Origin: Nicotiana tabacum
Taxonomy: Eukaryota; Streptophyta; Magnoliopsida; Solanales; Solanaceae
DNA: 64,000 nucleotides
Assembly (NCBI RefSeq): GCF_000715075.1
Contig: NC_134089.1
Span: 71,778,697 to 71,842,696 of the forward strand
Reading direction: 5' to 3'
This document shows, in pieces, positions 22,801-37,800 of this stretch (within the stretch, counting starts at the first letter, position 1; each line of letters starts with the position of its first letter). The notes beneath the pieces were generated by a model. That model searched no databases. It had not been told where the DNA came from and was given only the letters and a program-made list of their open reading frames with translations. Position numbers and translations under genes: made by a program.

Positions 22801-25800
22801 CCTTGGTACTGTGTTTTAACCCACATATTATAAGCTGTTCTCTTACTAGGGCTCGGTCATGGGCTCATTATCCACTGAGTTTAGACCGTGCACCATTGGC
22901 ACTCGGCGATTCCTGGGTTATCAAAAAATAAATAAATTATATTTAGGTCACTTATCAGATTGATAATAAATGAATTATATTTAGGTTACTTATCAGAGAA
23001 GAAGAGTTTTCCTTGTGTTTTTCTCAACCCATTGCCTTCAAAATGATGAAATTGCTATTGCTGTGTAGTGCTGTTTTATTTTCTTCTTGCACCATTTTAT
23101 CTGATGTAAGATTTTTATGTATCAGTGTATTGTATTTCATTTCTGTTCATTCTGTTATGGTTTATTGTCTTCGATGTCGTGATGGAGTTTTTTCTAAAAA
23201 AGCCTCTTGTTTTGTACAGATTCTCCAGAACTATGAGGACATTCTGCAGAAGAACAAATTTTACTTGCAAGACAAGGGCAGGCTAAAGAATGCTCTTGCT
23301 GGGTTGGTTCGCTGCTTGTCACTGTTACCGTGCAGTAATCAGAAAGAAGGCGACTCCTTAAGTGACAATGTACTATCTTGTTAATTATGCCATCAGCATG
23401 CTCGAGTGTATACTTTTCTGAAGTTTTATGGTTCTATGTTAATTGCAGGAAATTATTTTTTTGTATGTTAATCATAGGAAATAATTTGTTTTGGTAGTCA
23501 AGAATGTCTGCAATATATAAATTTGCAATAACTTAGCAGAATTGACATGTCTGTCTCTAATGGCGCTATAATACATACTTATGTCTTATATCCTATTCAG
23601 TTTCTGTTAGATTTTATTTTCTTTGATAAACAAATGCATGTTTTGTACTTTTCTAAGAACCCATGAGTAGGTTCTATGGAGGATTTAGCTAGCTGTCCAA
23701 GTCAGTAACTTGACCTTCCTTTAAATAATCACTGGGATGATGCTTGAAAACAGAGAAGAGGGAAGAACTTACCGTCTTTGTTCTGTTTTATAGGTGAAAA
23801 TATGTAGTGGGCACCAAGGTGTTGCCTCCTTGTACAGTAATGTCCGAACACTTTGTGTACAGTATAACTCCTAACCGCCATAATCTCATTGAAAAGCTTA
23901 GCCAGTATAAGATGCTACAACATGACTTCTTGTTTAGCCTCCAAATTAAATTATACTAAAATGGGGGACCTGATGTAGAATAAATTGGAATACAGCTGTG
24001 CGATGACCCTAATAAATCGGAAAGAATACTGTAACATTTGGAATGGATGTTCTTACTTGCCATCATGGTATACAATATAAGATTGATGAGTGGCCTATCC
24101 TTGTATTTGTACTCCTGCAGATTCAGAAAAAACCCTCTGCCTATGGAGTAAGTTTTCCTGTTCCAAATATCATGCAAAAGTGGACCCTTGTAGTTACCTT
24201 CCTTTGGCGTGCATGTTACATTTTTCCTCGGTATTTCCTTCTTTATTTTTCGTCGGTATTTCCTTCTTTTTTAGGGGTGGGATGGCTAGATTGTTCTGTC
24301 AACTTGTTGTTGATATACTGCAATTTGCCCTTAATTACTGCTAAACTTGTTCTGTACTGTGCTTCCAGTTACTTTCCTTGTAAGCTTCTTCCATTCGGCG
24401 CTTACTCTTTCATTTGTATAGGATGCAGCTCGGGCTAGCTTGCATGCTTTTGACCTTGATGTCTCCAATAAATCTACTGGTAAGAATTTGCCTTGAATTG
24501 AACTTCCAGATCTGCTGCTTTCATTTCAAAGATCAGGGCTGCTTATGATAAATCCTTGCATTGGATATAAATATACTTCTTGTGTACTTAATTGCAACTT
24601 ATACTTTGATGAACCTTTAAGTATTCCTACCAACCATTAGGCTATTGGTAACAACTTTATCTTCTAGATGCACAATCACATAATACCTGGTCCATGAAAG
24701 CTTCGATGATCTCCTCGATTGTGTTAAACATCTACTAAACATGGTATCAATTGTGGGGGTTATTGTTCCCCACATTTACCTAAACAAGCAAAGCATGCTC
24801 CAAATATTAACTCCATTCCCTAGTCCCAAGGGCTTTGGTCTAGTTGTAAGAGTGCAATGCCTGTTTTGTGAATTAGACACATGTCATGAGTTTGAATCCC
24901 GCAATAGACAAAAGCTTGATATTTAAGTCGAGAAGGGTAGAGTAGTAGATCCATATCCACTGAGTTTCGAACTTTGTGCTACCTGGTACTCGAAGATTTC
25001 TCAGTATCAAAAGAATAAAAATAAAAATATTAACTCTCCTCCCTATGGTATAAGCAAAAAATAACTCACCATGGAGATGTTGAAAAGCTTAACTTCCCCA
25101 AGATTAATGGACTTGGCAACTACATGTACAAATTTTTTCTGAAAAGCTGGAAATCCTTCTTAGGAGAAACATTAAAAAGGGAACTAATTTTTGTTAGGTC
25201 TCCCATGATTTAGCAATCCTAAGGAATTGATGATAGACAGTCATTTAAAGAAGTTCTAAATATTATTATAAGGCAATTGTTATCGTTTTAGTAATGCTTG
25301 GATGTTGTTCCTGAGTCCTGAGTTCTAGCGTTCTAGTTTAATGATTTTCTAGGCCCATAGACTCTTATATTAGAACGATCTTATTGGTATAGTAGCAATG
25401 TGTGATCAAAGCACTCAACATATGCTATGTTTTTGGATGTAATGAATATGGTAAAAACTAGTAGTGTCAGCTGGACCGTAGGTAACTGTGGTTGCTATTA
25501 AGATACTTTGCTTCTGGACAAGAGTCGTTTAAACTTTTTTTGCGGCACAGATTTTTGCAGCATAAATAAATCTGCAGATTTCCCTGGCAGTAACATCAGG
25601 AAAGGATTCCAGAATAGATCTGGTTCTGTAAATTTTTCTTTTTCTTTTAAATGTAAGCAAAAGGTTTCATTTGTACTTGAATCAACCAGTTGCTCTATTT
25701 ACTGCATAAATTCCAGTCTCCCTTTTACGAGTCTGCAGGTAAAGGAGCTGATAAGTTCTTTAGTATCCTCTTCATCATTCAATAGATCCTATTTACGCAG

Positions 25801-28800
25801 AAAAGCTAAAATATTTCAAACAATTGGCTCTCAGAAAATGTAATGGAGTGGCCCTTCCTTCAAAGCGTCTCTGATCTTTCTCTCCCGATGCTCCAGCAAA
25901 TGCACCATGGTGTAGTGATCCAAACTTTCTTGAACTTCTTTATCTTCACTGCTTTCCACCTCATTACTGCTTCCTTCATATTGCCTGGTACGATCCGCTA
26001 GACCCCCATAAGGGAATTTTTTTTTACAAACTCATGAGTCTTCCATATCTGCATAGTACACATAGCATATGCGACATATAGTAGTTCCTTTCCTGATCTT
26101 GCATCAGGCTTGATTATCATGTAGGGCTATGCAGCCAAAACAACATATTTTTATTGGTTATCTACAAGACAGTTTTATTGGTTAGTAACCTTTGCAAACA
26201 GATAAGCAAGGCTTTTCTGCTTTCAGTTTCTTGCTGGCTCCTTGTTCTGAAGAGATTGTATCCACTTGATGGACAACTTTCTGTGCAGTTGCTCCTCCAG
26301 ATTAGTTAATCTTCCTTTGCTTCTTTCCACTCCACTCAATTCCAGCATTCCTAGCAGTTTGCCACATCATCTATCTCCCAGTCCCGACATTGGCCAAATT
26401 TGAGATTCAAATCAACTGTCTTCCTATACTGTGCAACAGTAACATCTTGTTGAGTAGCAATTCTGTTTAAGTTTAGAACTATTCTATTAAAGGCCATGCC
26501 CAACCATGAATTCTCCCAAAATATCAGCTTTTTCCCATCACCCAAGTCAAAGTTGAAATACTGCTTACCTTCTAACTGCCTTCCATACTCCTGTGCTAGT
26601 TGAACTAATTGCAACTACGAAGTCATAAGCTCTTTCTCAGTGCCTGACTTGTATAGGGAGAGCAAAGTGATAAAACCTTGAGCATAAGCTGGTATCGGCC
26701 TACTACCAACTTAAAGGACAATTGTTGGGAGCTCTGATGCTAGGTCAGGAACAGTTTGAAACTCTTAAGGGTCGTTTAGTTACGGGATTAGGTCCCGGTA
26801 TTGAATTTCAGATTGCATCTACCCACCGTTTGGTTATTGGTATTAGTTAATACTGGTATAAACTTTATATCAAAATCATGGTATTATCTATCCTATATAG
26901 AAGGTGGGATTATAATCCTGGTTATAATCCCAGAATTATAATCCTGGGATAACCTTATTTCGAACAAAACGGCCCCTTACTTGACTAGATGCTACACATT
27001 GTATAAGTAGAATATTTTAACACAACTAAACCAACACACATTGCTTATCTTGTCTGAACTGCCTTTTTTAGCTACATCATGTACTTTGTGAATCAATTAC
27101 CAGGGCTATTCTTTTGGGAGGTGGGAGGCAAAAGAATATGGAGTTAACTCTATGCTTTATATGATGGGGTATAGTAGTCACATGACTCGGCAGTCAGTCT
27201 GGTTAAGCATGTTTGTCCTTTTAAAAGCAATGGTAAGAGATTAAAGAGATTGACTTGTGAGTTCCAAATTTAGCAATGCCTTTCACCTTTGATAAACAGC
27301 TTGAGACAAGAAATGCAGTTAGGGAAAAGATTCAGTATATCTAAACCAGTGTTATTAAAAGCCATCGTTTCGTCGCTTGCACAGCGAGGGTTATTGCTTC
27401 ATATATGAAGTCATGCACTATAGAGAAGTGTGCACTTTAAACAATGGCTGTAAAGTGATCCAAACAAAAAGTGATCAGCTCTTTGAATCTTAACTTCGAA
27501 GAGTTGGATTGACATTGGCATTATTGTATATTGGATGTCGCAATGAGTTACTTTAATTGCAATTTGATTATCATAGTAATAAATTCACATATGTTTGGTA
27601 TTTTTTGATTTTCTGTAAATAGTGTGCTTCACATCTAGTCCTTCATTTCATGCCCCAAGGACCTTGTCCCTTTTTTGTGTATATCGCTATTAAACACACT
27701 GATCTGATCCCTGAGCATTGGAGGTCCAGAACGTATAGATTATAGAAGACCTTGGTTGAGAATTGGATTCTTAATGAATGATAATTTTGGTTCTCTCTTG
27801 CTTTCATTTCCCTTTCTCTTCTGTTAAGGGCTCACTTTCTGTTCCCTTTTCGCTTCTTTTTGGTGAAGTTACTCTTTTTCTTAGAAAAGATAAAAGATGA
27901 CCGCTATTTCATCAAATTGTTCTGTGAGGATGAAGGAGGGCTGTTAACATCTGCATTCATTATGACTTTATTTGGCTTTGTTTTTGTCGAGAATTGCTAA
28001 ATCTGAATCCTGATGTCATTTGTTTTGTAGGTCTTTCTGGTGTTGTCAACAAGTTGACAGATCTCTTACCCATTCTAGTTAGCTGCTTCCAGGACTTTAG
28101 TCCACTGATCCACTCCACAGCCCAGATAGATGCACAATCCTTCGATTGTATGTTGTCTTTACTTCAAAGCATTGATCTTGTGGTGAGGTTCTTTGTTCAT
28201 GCGTCTGGCAAATATCAACAAGACTCCCAAAATCTGCCACCTCACCATAAAAACAACCTTAGCATATGTGACCAAAGTATTTCAGTAGTGAATTTAAAGA
28301 AGTTATGGGATGAGTTCCCCTTGAGTCCGGTTCATTGCTTGTCAGAGAAGGTACAGTTTCCTTCAATTATTTTTCTTCATCCATGCCGCTCTCTGTTTAT
28401 TTTTTGTGTTTTTTATTTTATTAGCTTCTCCCCCCCCCCCCCCCGGAAATAAAAAAGAAAGATAATGGAAGGGAGATGTACACTTTCCTTCCCTTGTAAG
28501 TTTTCAAGAGAAAGAAGAAAAAGGAAGGGAAGAGCCTCTGTTATTGTGGGACCCACAAATTTTTTTCCCCTCTTTTTCTCTTCTATTTTCCTTGTACTTT
28601 TCCCTTACCTTCTCTAGTTGCCAATCGTAGGGTTCATTTTTACCCTTGAATTGTCACAGGCATTGGCTGGGCTGTGTTTGTATTTCTTTTCCTACTGCTT
28701 TTAGCTAGACTAATATTACAAGTGTCCAGGTAATAGCGGCTGACGGAAAATAAAGAGTGTAATAGTGGCTCTAGCCTGAACATTCATGTAGAAAGGCGAA

Positions 28801-31800
28801 GCATTGTGAATGCTTCTTTTCTGATTGAAAACATTATCTGACTCCGTACTTCATTAAAAAAACACTATCTGACTCCATTAGAAATTTTCAAATGTTATAA
28901 TGCTCTGTTAGGTTAGCCAGAATGGTTACTCCTCCTATACTCTTTTCTTCAACACAAAATGAGAAAAATCACAAGTCTATTTGGAAATTAAAAACAGAGC
29001 AGAATGCTAATGATCTTACTCAACACATAAATTGAAGGGATGGTTATTGTTTGCAAAACAATGTCTATGCATCTCATTGTTCAGCGTTAGTTGCTAGTGG
29101 TATTGCTGTTTGTTATTAGAGTAGCAAGCTACAGTGGCACACACTGTATACAAAGAAATCACTTTTTTTGTTAAGTAAATAAGATTTGTATTGGTTAGTT
29201 GCACTAAGATGCTGCATAACAGGGTAAGTCAGTAGCCTTACAGCGACCAAGCCCCTTGCTGGTCTTATCAGTGAGCTGACGGAGGAATTCCAATAAACTA
29301 TCTACATCATGTTCATTTTGAAACTTACACGAAAAGGCCAGAAAAAAAAGACTACTGTACTTTAGCTTGTCGATATTTTCCTTTCTGCCCTCAAACTTCT
29401 ATGATATCTTCCTTCCAAATTGACCACCATATACATATAGGAATAGTTCTCCAAAACTTCTTCTTGCCTTCGCTAGTTCCTTTCCCAGTCCAGCAAAAAG
29501 GAGTTCTTTAGTTGTTCTTGGCATAACCAATTTGACTCCAAAAATAGTGAGGTGCATCTGCCATAGCTTTGTTGCAACTGCAACAGTGTAGAAATAGGTG
29601 ATTCACATCTTCTGTGTCTCTTTCACACCCGAAGCATCTATTGCTCAGGGTTAAACCTCTGTGCTAGAGGTTTGATTGAGTGAATACAGCTTCATGTGCC
29701 ATCGTGCAACCGACGTAAGAGACCTTGTAAGGTGCTTTACTTCCATATTTTCTTCATTCACCACCTCTAAAATTTTCTATTGAGCTGGGATAAAGTCTTG
29801 TAGCAGGTACTTGCTGTGAAGATGCCATCCTTCTGATGTGTTCAGTGCAAAAGATCCATCATGATGTATTGCATTTGATAGCTGTTCAGTGCTTGTAGGA
29901 GTTGAGTTAGTCTCTCTATTTCGATTCATCTAAAACAAAACTCATGCACCGAGCCACTGTGGTTAGTGGGTCTTGAGCAGAGCTCTACAGATCATAGAGT
30001 TCTTCCTCCAAAGGTGATTGTCCTATCCATGTATCCTGTCAGTGCCAGAAAGAAGTGTTCCTGCCATCTCCAACTGTTATCATGATGTTGTTGGCAAAAA
30101 GACTATAGATCTCTGATATGCCTCCTGGATCCATTGCCATGTGGTCTGCTCACTTCCTTAGTACACTAGTTCTGTTGCTGTCCATACTTTTCAGTAACAG
30201 TGTCTTCCAAAGAGCATCTCTGGGGAGGTTGTATCTCCAATGCAATTTGAGGAGCAAACTCTTGTTGTGTAGCTTTATATTTATGACTCCCATGCGTCTA
30301 TTTACCTTGCTTTTAATAACTGTTTCCTATTTTTCGAAATGAAAAGCTTTCCTTTCCTGTTGCCTCCTTCCCTCAAAGAGAGTCCCTTTTGATTTTGTCT
30401 AGCTTCTACATCACTGGTGATGGAATTGTGAAGAGTCACGGTGTATGTTTGAAGGACATCTCGAATACTGTTGATTGACACCATTATTTCCTGAGAGATA
30501 TGAACTGTTTCTTCCAATTTGACAACTTTCTTTCATGTGTGTCCAAAATGCCTTGCCATGTCTCTGTAGCTTCGAATCTGGTTTCAATAGGGCATCTAAG
30601 ATACATGATCGGTAGAGTTCCTATCTTGCAACCAAGAGTGTCTGCTAATATTGTCAGAGAATGAATAGAATTTGCTCCAGTATGTTACTTTTCCCTAGGT
30701 TTATGTGTAAAAGCTTCAAAAGGTACTAATGAAAGCATTAACTACACCTGCCTTCCATAAGTTCACAGACAATTTTCTGAAACCATGTTGCTAGATAACC
30801 GCATATCCAAAATTATGACTAAGGTGGTGACAACTGATTTGCTTTTACAGAAAAGTAATGAAGCATTAACTATGTTACTGTTTGAACCAAAACAACTAAA
30901 CTTTCTGCCTTCCCTAAGTTCAGAGACACTTACTATTACTATATATGCAAAATTATGACTAAGGTGGTAACAACTGATTTGCTTTTCCAAAAGCCGTATT
31001 CATTTGGCTCGGCACTTCCATAGGGACAAAGAAATGGACAACTGAATGTACTCGATCCTTATAATCTTTCTGATTCACTTAGGTGAATAACAAGTTATCT
31101 TCGAAAGAAGTTCTCTTATAAAATACTCCATAAATAGGGACTGATAAAGATAGAAAGGCACACAAACACTCATAGGCATATAAACCTCCAACAGAAAATT
31201 GGAAAGCTAAACAGAATATACCTGAAAATTGCGTTAATGTAACTTCTCTTTTTTACCTTCTGTTACATCGGTTCAAGTTCCTCAAATGGTCTCGTTTTCT
31301 TGATGTCAATGATTGAGGGAGTTGCCTGAGGCCTGATGACTGTTTAAAATCCACTAATCCAGTTCAAGTGTTTTGCCTTTAGCATTGCGCCTTATCCTTC
31401 CTTAAACAATAATGAATAAGAAAGGCGATCAAGGGTCCCCTTGCTCCAATCCTCCATGCATTGGAGAAAAAACCTTCTGGGGACCCTTTAATGATGACTG
31501 AGAACCCGACTGTTGTTGTATGAAACCCAATCCGACTTATCCATTTATCCTGTATCATCAGTTTCAACATTTTGAGGAGAAAACCCAATTTGCAGGGTCA
31601 AAAGCTTTTTCCAGGTCTATTTTGCGCAGGAGTACGTTGATTCTCTTTTTTATCTTAGTATCCAGTAGGTGATTTGCAATTAGGCTTGTGCCCGTTTTTG
31701 TCTGCCGTTGATGAATGCTATTTATGGCTCTGCCACCAGCTCCTTTATCACCTTTTTCAAAGAAACTCTCCAATATGCTGTTTGGTCTGACATATTTTAG

Positions 31801-34800
31801 TCCCTTAGCAAGCAATGTGTGGGGCTTTTAGGCTCCTCTGAAAAGATTCATGTTGATGAAAGTTGTTTATGGCACTCATGAGATCTCCATTGATTACTGT
31901 CTAGCACTTTGGTAGAATGTTAGAAAGAAATCATTATGGCTTAGGGCCTTGTCGCCAGCACATTCTTTTATTGTCTCTGCTACTTCTTTCTCCGCAAGGG
32001 CTTTGCATCCAATTGCTCTGCTATGCTATGATTTGTTGGATGCTATGATCCCAAGAAGGTCTCCGTATCTCGACTTCTTTGTGCAAATTTGTATAGAATT
32101 CCAGGATACATGACTTTATCTCATGCTGCTCCTCTGTGACTCCTGTTTCTTTGGTTTTTTTAATCGTGTCAATGTTATATCTCCTTTGGGTATTAGCGTT
32201 TCTGTCCCTTGCTTGAGCCACATGCACCTTGACTTTTGTCTCCAGGAGATTTCTTCACATCTAGCAATCTCTTGTAATTCCAGCTCAGCAAGTCTTTGCA
32301 TGAGTTCTTCTTCAGTCATTTCTCTTTCCTCTGCTTCTCTGTTGACTTCTAAGATCTTCCGGAGTATCTTACCCTTTCAATTTTCAGATTCCCGTATTTC
32401 ATTCTTTCATATCTCTCTTTAGAGATGCTGGTTTATTAGCAAATATGAAATCAGGTCTCCCATCGAACAGGTAAGAATCCATGGTTGATTTACCATCTCC
32501 ATAAAGCCAGCTGCCTTGAGGCGCATATTTTCAAACTTGAAATATGAGCTTCTTGCCTTCTTCTCTCCCACTGTCCGCATTGTAGTAAGATAGAGCTGTG
32601 TGATTGAGGATTTCCTCCTGATAGGTAATGTCTATGTCTTTATAAACAGGTCTTGAATGCTTGAACTTATTCTAAACAAAACATCTTTTGAAGAGTAAAG
32701 GTAAAGGAGATTACGAGTTACCTTGTTGAAAGCCTTATTTATTGCTAAAATTTTCATACATCTGCATCCTTGGCAATCAACATCATTGTGTAATGGATGC
32801 AATAACTTTTCTTCTTTCTTTTTTTTCCTTTTGCTTTTCGTCCTTTTGTTCATTGAAAGTAATTTTTCTCTGATTGCTCTATCTTTTTCCTTTTGCACAT
32901 TGCAGGACGGTGACCGATATTTCACACTGAATATTGCAATTACAGAAATATTTTTGCAACTAAGTTACGGGTCCAAATTATCTCCTGCATTGTTGGAAAG
33001 ATTTCTGGAGTTCATCGAGAGTTCTCTATCTGAAAAGGTTTGTGATGTAAAATTTATAAAAATTCAGCACAAAAACATTAAGTTCAGCTGGTTGTAATAT
33101 TTTGTGCCTATGACTGAGAAGCAAGCCCGTTATTTAGTTTAAAGAAATAGAAAACTTGGGTGTTAAATTAGAGAACTAAAGGACAATAGTGTTGATGTGG
33201 GGTTAATATAGGATATAATTTGAATGATAATGATGTTCCAGGTTCTGTTAGAGTTTGGACACCTCGTAGAACCCAGATATAGAGGGCAGATGAGCAGGGG
33301 ATAAGAGAATCAAGACCGACAAAACACATGGCAAGAAGCAGAAGAAAAATACAGGAAACAGATCACGTAATATTTCTGAAATATTTTTTTGGCTCAGGTC
33401 GACTGCAAAACAAAGCATTATATGCTTCATAAAGGAAAATTGAGGGAATAATAGCTTGGAAATTAAAAGGGAATGAGGTAGATCTAAACTCACATGGAAG
33501 GGGGTTATCTCAAAGGACCTATAATAAAAGACCTACAATCTTAGCTTAAAAAAAGAAAGAAATATCAGGAAAAAAAAAGGGAAGCAAAGAATCCATAAGA
33601 ATGTCATGAACTAGTAGGGATTATGGCTTAGTTGTTGTTGCATTGAAATTAGGTTCAGGTGGGTATAAGTGTGGATTAGAGTTTTTAGATGATTTATAAA
33701 TTGCTTTAAAGACAATTACTTTATCAATATTGGAATTAGTGGGCCTGAGTAGAGTGGAATATATAAAGGATTCATATTGGCTACCTCAATTAGTTTGGAA
33801 TTGAGGCCTAGTGGATTGACTCACTGATTGATTGATAGCTTGGTAATTAAAAGCTGTGAACCTGTAAAAGATTAAGAATTTGGACAGTGAAAGGTGCAAA
33901 AGTAACAGAGGAATGAGAGTGCGTTTAGTGAAGTTACTTCATAACTATATCATCTCGAGGAATATAGACTCGTCCATAATTGTAATTGAGTAAAATAAAC
34001 AGAATGTTTAATGACGAGATACTGAGTGCAGTTCATAAAATAAAATCGTGAAGCATCACTTAACCAATCGAACCTGTAAAATCATAATATCTGTGTTGGA
34101 GTACTTTATGGCTTCACAGCGATTTATTTGCAGTCAGAAACAGCTCTTTGCAATATGTAAACTAAGTTATGTACTAATATGACCAGATGTCAGTTTGCCA
34201 GTAGTTGTATTTAAATCCATCCCACCCTGTGAGTTTGCCAGTACATAACTTTGCCAGTAGTTGTATTTAAATCCATCCCACCCTATGTCTTAAACTTGGC
34301 TGAGAGCAGAGTACAAGAACGGTTTTTCACTTCCTAAAATTACAAATTTTTCCTTCTATCAGAAAGGGCATTTTCAATTTAATATTATTAAGAAGATGGT
34401 AGAAGAAGATCTTCTTTTATATGCTCAGATTATATTAGATAATCTTCTTACTTTTGAACACATGCACATTTGAGTAAGAAAAATTGTAGGAGTTTTTTAT
34501 CTTGCTGAGTGTGGTGGATCCCTTTAATGCTCAATCAAGATCTGGGTGGTTTGGTTTCTAGAGACTAATAGGAGTGTTTACATACGTATAAGTAAGCCCT
34601 TTACTCTGTATGCAGAGAACCATAGATAGATATCTTGCTTCAAGGTTAACAGGTGTAATTTTAGGTTTTTCAGGAAAAACTCAACAAGCTTAGAAGCAAT
34701 TTCTGTTTTTTTTTATTAAGGTAAGTTGTATTAATCAAAAGGGAGAGAACTCCCGTATACAGGAAGTATACCAAAAAGTAGAGAATTTACATCAGAACAT

Positions 34801-37800
34801 GATTCTCTACAAAATACGCCCAATCTTCTATACAAATAGGGGCTATATGAGTGCACCAAAAAGCGATCAAAGATAAAAGATTATTCTTAAGATGTGAAAA
34901 AGGAGACTCAATCCCCTTAAAAGCTCTCCTATTTTTCTCTTCCCAAACTATCCGCATGAGAGCTAACGGGGCGAACTTTCACGCCTTTTGCTTTCTTCTT
35001 CTACGGAAACCGGCCCAGCTATATAACATTTCCTTTACAAAAGCAATTTCTGTAAGAGCATGTTAGATGGAACTAATTAAGAAAAATTGTTCCTGACATT
35101 GTTCAATCATTGTCAGTGTTTCTTCAATGTTTGCTAGGTTTGCAGCTTACCTGCCTGACTGTGGTGAAAAGTGGTCTGCACTCTGTTCTCCTTCGTTGCT
35201 GAATTCAGTGAGCTTGTTTTACTTGCCCCTGTCTATCAAAAAGAAAGAATAAAATGTTTACATGAATTAATGATACTTAAGTCACATTTTTCTAACACTT
35301 TAATAATGTAATGCAGGTAAATCCACTGACAATAGCTCTTCACAACAGGAAAGAATAAATAAACTAGCTTTGGCCATAAAATTAATGCACAATGGGTAGA
35401 GCTTGAGATAAAAATCTGAACTTTAATCATTACTGCTTACTTATTAGAGAAAAGGCATAAGTTGCCCCTTAAACTTGTCCGGCAAAGTCATTTACTCACT
35501 TTAACTTTACGGGCGACCCATCACCCCACTATTCTTGTTTGAAGCGAATTTATTTACCCCCTAATATGTCACAACCATATCCGATCAAAACTGTATTTTA
35601 CACGCACTGACACGTGTCGTTACCATATTTTTTCCTTTTTAATTTTTTCTTCACTAGAATAAACCCTTTCCCTCACTCCACCCCATTTTTTTCCTCTTTT
35701 CTTCCTCCCGGCGTTTGTTCCCCCCTTGAGTAGACTACTCGAAATAATATAAAAAATAATTGAAGAATTTGGAAATTAGCTACATCTAATTAGGAACCCG
35801 TAAACTATTTGTCAAGCCCATTGAATTTTATAAGAAAAGTTCATATGCTGGTGATTAGAATGGAAAATGCCATGTTATTGTTCTTTATAGCTTCTCATGT
35901 TCTATGCCATGATTAATCTTTGGAGATTGTCTTTGGAATTAAATGTCAGATCTGAAGGGCATATTTTAGCTAAGTCTTTTTAGGTTGAATGTAGCAGTAA
36001 TTTTTGGAATTTGGGTATGGAGGGAAATGAGGGATACTGGCAGCGAAAGGGCCAATCATGGAAATGAGAATGTAGGTTGTTGGTGGAGTTTGGAATTTTA
36101 GTTGATGGAGAGGTTTATGTGAGGTGATGGAGATGATGAAAATGGGAGCGAAAGAGGTCGGGTGGTGACAATAATTTTCCGGCCAAAAACCGGCCAAATC
36201 TTGGTCGGACAGTTATGGTGGTTTCACCATTGAAGACCAGAGACCTTAAGATTAAGGAGAACAGAAAAGAAGAAAAGGACAAAAAGAAAAAAGAGAGTAA
36301 AGAATAAGAAAAAATAAAATATGCAAAATTATTAAGAATCAATAATTAAGTATAATTAGCTAACAACACTCAATTGAAGTAGGACACGTGTACATATTAG
36401 TTAGTTTTTCACAGTTTCTTGCTTTCACGCGCTTATGGGAATGTGAAGACACATTCTTTGCCAAGTCACCTTTTAGGTGGTAAATAAATTCGCTTCAGAC
36501 AAGGATAGTGGGGTGATGGGTCGCCCGTAAAGTTAAAGTGTGTAAATGACTTTGCCGGACAAGTTTAAGGGGCAACTTATGCCATTTCTCTACTTATTAA
36601 GCTCAAAGCTAAATTCTTAGAAAGCTCAAAGCTAGATTTTAAGAGTTAAGTGGTTTTACCCCAAAAAGCTTCGAATCTTTGAAAATTTATGCTTTGCTTT
36701 CTTCCAGTTTTCTCTCTCCTGTTTATTCAAGTTGTCTCTTTAGATGAGTATGTGTGTCTTAGCCCTAAATCCTGATGGTGTGCTGTAATAGAATGCCTAC
36801 CATGCTGCAGATTTGCAATGGCAGAGAGGCCGGTAAAGTTCATCATGAGAAGCATTTAGTTCCACTGGTTGCTTTTACCCCAAAACTTATTATGCAAGTG
36901 TCTGGTACTTGGAAGTCTTTGATCAATGATGGTGCTTGGAAGTCTCGTATCCTTCAGGTTTGCGCAATAAACTGAAAACCTATACTTCAACTCACGTGTC
37001 TCTGTAGTAACTTCTTCAAATTGTTTTTCTTGATTTATGGTTCAGTCTTGTCAAATTTCGAACAACTGTAATTTTCAGTTTTAGTATCACATATTAGAGA
37101 TATTGAAAAAAATATTATGATGTGGAATATCTCTATATTCTGTAGGCATGTCCTCTATTATTATCTGTATTTAGACCCTAGAATTATGATCCCCTTTTGA
37201 TTTGTTTTTCATGTGTTAAATGCTGCCAGTTTTTGTAGTTGTATTAAAATTTTCACTTGTTTGCAGGCTTTCACGACAGTTTTGCAGAAATGCAGTCCAG
37301 AGTCCTCAATGAAATTGGTTTGCCTTTCTGCTATTGAGGAAATGTTACTTCCTGTAAGATTCCTATCAAATGAATGCACATTTTCATATTCCTAGCATGC
37401 CTTTGGAGTGTTCCCATTTTTATTCATGATAACTCCTTGCAGAGGCGTATCCAGAATTTTAAGATCATGGGTGCACCTATGATTTTGACATAAAATTAAT
37501 ACTTGTCATAATGTGAGTAATGTAATTTTTTTTTGGATATTTTATGACTTATTTTTAGTTTTAGAAAACATTATTCAAAGAGATAATTAACTATAATCTT
37601 AGTAAACTAAATTTATTTTTCATTAATATTATCAATTATAATTTGTACAAATATTAATGCCGTTACCTATGCAAGTTTTAGGATAAAAAGAAGCACGAAA
37701 AAATCAAAACGCTTTGGAGCATATGATTACTTCTTTTATGTGAATTGCTTACCAAAAAAGAAAACTGCATTTTGTTCTAAGAGAAATTGGAATAAAAATA

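Noticed and set aside
36775..36975. ATG-initiated 66-codon frame taken as a separate gene
   Set aside because: It is exon 10 of the TEX10-like gene with intron ends attached; the same applies to frames at 23013, 27994, 44818, 47491 and 48099.
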